The notes under the pieces are model-generated. The model made no database searches. It was given only the letters and a program-made list of their open reading frames with translations, and was not told where the DNA came from. From Nitrososphaeraceae archaeon (lineage in GTDB: Archaea; Thermoproteota; Nitrososphaeria; Nitrososphaerales; Nitrososphaeraceae), in the NCBI GenBank assembly GCA_025449515.1, contig JANWJI010000186.1, positions 1 through 8,392 of the forward strand: a stretch of 8,392 bases of DNA, written 5' to 3'. Made by a program: the position numbers and the translations under genes. Positions 6,236 to 8,392 of this stretch are shown piece by piece (the first letter of the stretch is position 1; every line of letters starts with the position of its first letter).

Positions 6236-6272
6236 TGTCAAGACCATAAAATCGATATTCTGTAATCCAGAA

Positions 6273-6439
6273 ACGTTCAGTACAATGTTGAACTAAATTC
6301 ATTCTCCTACTTAACTACGTTATACACGATTAAGATAACTCATATCTAAGCGATTAAGGTGATGTGTCATTACTTATTTCTATCAGTTATGATCCAGCTC
6401 CTTGAGCTGGTGCTAGTTAGTATCACTGTAACTGAACGT
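6273..6439. repeat. gene-free segment bounded by an inverted repeat and holding internal hairpins
   Basis: ACGTTCAGT (6273-6281) is matched by ACTGAACGT (6431-6439). The match continues imperfectly inward (ACAATG against CACTGT with one extra base). Inside lie AGATA/TATCT (6333-6347), GTGATG/CATTAC (6359-6373) and the strong CCAGCTC/GAGCTGG hairpin with a 3-base loop (6394-6410). An 8-bp direct repeat CGATTAAG occurs at 6327 and 6351. No reading frame of note and no flanking target duplication is seen. It could be a structured RNA, an operator region for the RHH proteins or a miniature-element relic. Confidence 0.4.
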
Positions 6440-6494
6440 GCTACGAGATTATTCTCAAATACTACCTGCTAATAGATCAGTAATAGAAAAACTG

Positions 6495-6510
6495 TTTTAT
6501 TTTATTTTAT
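6495..6510 (+). promoter_or_regulatory. T/A-rich box A candidate for the second RHH gene
   Basis: Three TTTTA units in a row end about 26 bases before ATG 6537, the spacing expected for a leaderless archaeal transcript. The simple repeat could also be chance low complexity. Confidence 0.4.
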
Positions 6511-6536
6511 TCGAGAATTATCAAAAGCTGAATGTA

Positions 6537-6668
6537 ATGTGCAAGCCTAATGCAAGACATTCAGTAATGCTCAGCGAAACATCCTTTCAACTGCTCAAAA
6601 AGGAAGGTCGATTCGGTGAGACATATTCCGAGCTTATCTATCGTATTCTATCTGAACTTGGTGGATAG
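6537..6668 (+). CDS. small ribbon-helix-helix protein, second paralogue
   Basis: A 43-residue protein whose whole length is the RHH core: a strand after RHSVMLSETSFQLL, then KKEGRFGETYSELIYRILSEL. It is clearly related to the product of 5270-5434, with roughly half the residues identical over the shared core, but it lacks that protein's charged C-terminal tail. The start at ATG 6537 aligns with the start chosen for the paralogue and sits about 26 bases after a T/A-rich box. A longer frame from GTG 6438 exists, but its extra 33 residues show no family resemblance and run through the inverted repeat. It is likely a DNA-binding regulator, perhaps competing with or replacing its paralogue at the same operator. 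No toxin gene is recognisable next to it. Confidence 0.68.
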   Translation: MCKPNARHSVMLSETSFQLLKKEGRFGETYSELIYRILSELGG

Positions 6669-6680
6669 TTAGGTTCGATT

Positions 6681-6696
6681 TCCTCTTGAGGGAGGA
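6681..6696 (+). terminator. weak hairpin after the second RHH gene
   Basis: TCCTC (6681-6685) pairs with GAGGA (6692-6696), starting 13 bases after the RHH stop codon, with T-rich sequence about 15 bases further on. A short stem and no immediate T-run make this only a possible terminator. Confidence 0.25.
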
Positions 6697-6727
6697 TATC
6701 ACTGTCAGTCATCTTTATTTATCCGAG

Positions 6728-6892
6728 TCATACCTCAGCCTTCTTGACAAGAAGCGTATCATCCACAATCGTGCATTTTACATAGTCTCCTTTGGAGATT
6801 TTCAGCTTCTCTACAAAATCTCGAGGAACAGCTAGAACGAATGTTGTATTTCCGTGTATTGCCTCGCCCCAGCGCCCGTCTGAACCTAATTG
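6728..6892 (-). pseudogene. AbrB/SpoVT (SpoVT-AbrB fold) regulator fragment without a start codon
   Basis: The minus-strand frame ending at TGA 6730-6728 encodes a convincing swapped-hairpin AbrB core: HGNTTFVLAVPRDFVEKL then KISKGDYVKCTIVDD and LLVKKAEV. The motif V-P-x-x-x-x-x-x-L-x-I-x-K-G-D-x-V is typical. Such proteins are dimeric DNA-binding regulators, often antitoxins. Upstream the frame runs only 15 codons to an in-frame TAG (6895-6893). None of the codons from there into the first strand is ATG, GTG or TTG. A different minus-strand frame is open just upstream (to TTG 7010) but does not read as AbrB. The simplest view is a gene broken by a frameshift or small insertion. The imperfect 9-mers ACCTAATTG (6884-6892) and ACCTAACTG (6957-6965), 73 bp apart, could mark an insertion. 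A non-standard start codon is the alternative. Confidence 0.6.
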
Positions 6893-7217
6893 CTATGAAG
6901 TTGTTATTTCTTGCAAATCCTATATAGTATCTTACAGGGTTTATAGTTATGTCATTACCTAACTGTAAAACCTTATTCTTCAGACAAAATAAGAGACACA
7001 ACCAAATCAAAAGGGACGGCTAGGAATGACAAGTGGAGTGTAATAGACAGAGGAAAACGAGTTCATAGTAGTGGCAAGCTATAATCTGGCATGATACTGA
7101 TTGTAAGTAATATTATTACATATTTCTCTTGCTGTGATATCGATCATCATGTCTATGCGAGCATTACCTCATCACTAAATATTTCCTTTGTCTATTTTAT
7201 TTTTATTCATGATACAA

Positions 7218-7697
7218 TTATTTGAGCTTTCGGATGGCTTTTACAATATCGAAGGTCTGTTTTTGTAGTTGCTTTATTTGTACCTCAATCTGCTTGATTG
7301 ACTTGAACTGTCTTTCTGTCATTGTAGTGTACTTTTGCAATGGTTTAAGACTTTTTGTCAACTGATCTATTCTGCTGGCTTGTTTTGCAAGCTCTCTTTT
7401 TAGATCTGATGTCAGTCGGGTTTCAGCCAATTTGGTAGTATGTTTTACCAATCTTTTTTCTTTTCCTTTTTTCTTCTTTCTTTTTGCCTTTGATAATTGT
7501 TCAGCTACCTTTTGTTTAGTTGGTGTTAATGAAGATATTATTTCATCATCTTTTTCCTCAAGCACTTCAGTTTCAAAATCTTGTCCAATTTGTAACTGTT
7601 CTTCAGATTGTTTGTTTTCAACTAATGGCTGCTTTTCTTCTTCCCTGTTTGATGTAAGGTCGTTATTATCATCATTATTGATAGCCTTACTGGGCAT
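7218..7697 (-). CDS. lysine-rich coiled-coil protein of unknown function
   Basis: A 159-residue protein in three parts. First is an acidic, Asn/Glu/Gln-rich and probably disordered N-terminus (1-57). Next is a very basic patch (about 67-85, including KAKRKKKKGKEKR). Last is a continuous helical region (about 90-158) with heptad-like spacing of Leu/Ile, such as LTSDLKRELAKQASRIDQL and IEVQIKQLQKQTFDIVKAI, which should form a coiled coil. There is no membrane segment, catalytic motif or known domain. The opposite charges of the ends and the basic patch suggest nucleic-acid or polyanion contact and self-association, but that is inference. The start is ATG 7697. An A/T-rich stretch (7754-7770) about 60-70 bases upstream could hold a box A with a short leader. 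It stands alone and may be host or element. Confidence 0.72.
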   Translation of the reverse strand: MPSKAINNDDNNDLTSNREEEKQPLVENKQSEEQLQIGQDFETEVLEEKDDEIISSLTPTKQKVAEQLSKAKRKKKKGKEKRLVKHTTKLAETRLTSDLKRELAKQASRIDQLTKSLKPLQKYTTMTERQFKSIKQIEVQIKQLQKQTFDIVKAIRKLK

Positions 7698-7883
7698 ATA
7701 GCATCAAATTATATCATCATTTTTGAAGCTCATAAGTATTGCCTTGGTCTATACAAATATTTATATTCAATATCGAAAAAAGACAAATTGAAAGACTAAA
7801 GATTACAAATGTGTTCATTCTAAAAGTAGAATAGGGATTATAATAGAGAATAATCGGGTGAGAAATTAATCGTATATAGAGAA

Positions 7884-7968
7884 GAAGAAGTAGTAAAGCT
7901 AATGTTACATATCCAATCTACAACATCGAATAAACTTGTTCGTTCGAAATAGCTTGCCATACTTCTTC
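7884..7968. repeat. nested inverted repeat (possible hairpin RNA)
   Basis: The outer arms GAAGAAGTA (7884-7892) and TACTTCTTC (7960-7968) are perfect over 9 bp. After a small internal loop, AAGCT (7896-7900) pairs with AGCTT (7951-7955). Inside, TCGAA (7926-7930) can pair with TTCGA (7943-7947). The order of arms allows one long hairpin on either strand. There is no T-run, so it is not an obvious terminator. Confidence 0.4.
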
Positions 7969-8061
7969 CAGTTGATTACCCAGTTAAATGAAATAACATA
8001 AATTTTAATTGGTCCAGAAATATATCATTTAATCTTAACTCTTTCAGTCGTATACTACTTA

Positions 8062-8070
8062 TTATATTAT
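8062..8070 (+). promoter_or_regulatory. box A candidate for the dehydrogenase gene
   Basis: TTATATTAT is centred about 19 bases before ATG 8085 and about 31 bases before ATG 8097. The spacing fits a leaderless or short-leader transcript. Confidence 0.4.
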
Positions 8071-8084
8071 CAACAACTCCTTGA

Positions 8085-8392
8085 ATGAAGCTTTTAATGC
8101 GTAGTTTTGAACCTTTATTATCACTGTCCTTCTTGATTGGTTTGGTTTCGGTCTTTCTAGTCTTAATCCTGAGTCCTAACTCTGTGGCTAGCAAATTTCT
8201 ATATATTATTCAGTATGATCGCAATTATCTTGCAAAAGCATTAGCTCCCAAATATCCTGATGTTGGTCTCCCTTCTCCCAAAGGACCAATCATTGTTGAT
8301 CCTCATCTAAAGGCAGAAGTAGTATCCAGAGGATTAAGATATCCAACCAGTATGACTTTTTTAGGCCCTAACGATATCTTGGTCACAGAGAA
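8085..8392 (+). CDS. PQQ-dependent glucose/sorbosone dehydrogenase-like protein, 3' partial
   Basis: The first 102 residues of a protein that runs off the window. After the start is one hydrophobic segment (about 11-29, LLSLSFLIGLVSVFLVLIL), which would act as a signal anchor or signal peptide and place the catalytic part outside the membrane. After a linker, the sequence GPIIVDPHLKAEVVSRGLRYPTSMTFLGPNDILVTE matches the opening blade of soluble glucose/sorbosone dehydrogenase beta-propellers (GL-x-x-P-T-S-M-x-F-L...-I-L-V-T-E). Catalytic and PQQ/calcium ligands lie beyond the window, so whether it is an active sugar dehydrogenase is unknown. Many archaeal members are annotated this way without proof. 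ATG 8085 directly follows an in-frame TGA, and ATG 8097 is a second possible start. It is probably host chromosome beyond the element. Confidence 0.82.
   Translation, partial: MKLLMRSFEPLLSLSFLIGLVSVFLVLILSPNSVASKFLYIIQYDRNYLAKALAPKYPDVGLPSPKGPIIVDPHLKAEVVSRGLRYPTSMTFLGPNDILVTE

Larger units (their letters stand above)
7698..8084. other. 387-base gene-free stretch, A/T rich
   Basis: No convincing reading frame on either strand. It separates two divergently transcribed genes and should hold both promoters: an A/T-rich box around 7754-7770 for the minus gene and TTATATTAT at 8062-8070 for the plus gene. The one clear internal structure is the nested inverted repeat at 7884-7968. No remnant of the tRNA-Met 3' end was found in it, although it is a natural place for the distal boundary of the integrated element. 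Confidence 0.6.

Noticed and set aside
6759..7010. 83-codon minus-strand frame from TTG 7010
   Set aside because: Its second half runs through the AbrB core in the wrong frame. Only the upstream part could be a relic, and it is mentioned with the AbrB pseudogene.
7107..7119. GTAATATTATTAC, a 13-bp palindrome resembling a rolling-circle nick site
   Set aside because: It is not the exact TAATATTAC nonanucleotide. No Rep gene is present and no stem-loop surrounds it. In A/T-rich sequence this arises easily.
7432..7701. 89-codon open frame on the plus strand rich in Phe and Ser
   Set aside because: It is the antisense image of the lysine- and glutamate-rich coding sequence on the minus strand, which explains the composition.
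7976..8194. 72-codon open frame on the minus strand before the dehydrogenase gene
   Set aside because: It overlaps the start and membrane segment of the dehydrogenase-like gene antisense, and its sequence shows no domain.
1..8392. CRISPR array, insertion sequence or transposase
   Set aside because: No regularly spaced repeats, no transposase motifs and no IS-like inverted ends with target duplications were found. The only pair of candidate ends (6273/6439) lacks a target duplication.

Overview
The window looks like a piece of an ammonia-oxidising archaeal genome (Nitrososphaeria / Thaumarchaeota, most like Nitrososphaera or Nitrosocosmicus). The reasons are a NuoN subunit of the archaeal complex I type, a polyprenyl (geranylgeranyl) diphosphate synthase, a tRNA gene with a non-canonical intron, A/T-rich archaeal box A promoters, many TTG/GTG starts, and small proteins of kinds I associate with thaumarchaeal mobile elements. 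The lineage call is inference from gene content. No rRNA or marker tree is possible here.

Positions 1-3124 are ordinary chromosome. The 3' part of nuoN (plus strand) converges on a short polyprenyl diphosphate synthase gene (minus). Next comes tRNA-Glu(UUC) on the minus strand, interrupted in its D-loop by about 47 nt. After it is a plus-strand gene for a CADD-type (TenA/PqqC fold) protein. It keeps the tyrosine, lysine and metal-ligand pattern of the self-sacrificing para-aminobenzoate synthase, so it probably serves folate/pterin cofactor supply. The block ends with tRNA-Met(CAU).

Positions 3125 to about 8000 look like a small integrated element or its remnant, anchored at the 3' end of tRNA-Met. 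A tyrosine recombinase gene starts 65 bp after the tRNA. It converges on a minus-strand gene for a basic protein, possibly a winged-helix regulator. Divergent from that runs a tight plus-strand cassette: a ribbon-helix-helix (RHH) protein, a Cys/His mini-protein and a basic HTH-like protein. The second and third genes are linked by clear Shine-Dalgarno sites and overlaps. A second RHH paralogue lies downstream, beyond a 200-bp stretch rich in inverted repeats. Then follow a broken AbrB/SpoVT gene on the minus strand and a lysine-rich coiled-coil protein on the minus strand. I see no replication, capsid or conjugation gene. I also see no second copy of the tRNA-Met 3' end, so the distal boundary is either eroded or outside the window.

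The last 308 bases begin a membrane-anchored PQQ-type glucose/sorbosone dehydrogenase-like gene, probably host chromosome again. Between it and the coiled-coil gene lie 387 gene-free bases holding a nested inverted repeat.

The most distinctive points are the D-loop intron of tRNA-Glu, the CADD homologue, the compact regulator cassette with a palindrome over its start, and two unexplained stretches of potential RNA/DNA secondary structure (6273-6439 and 7884-7968).
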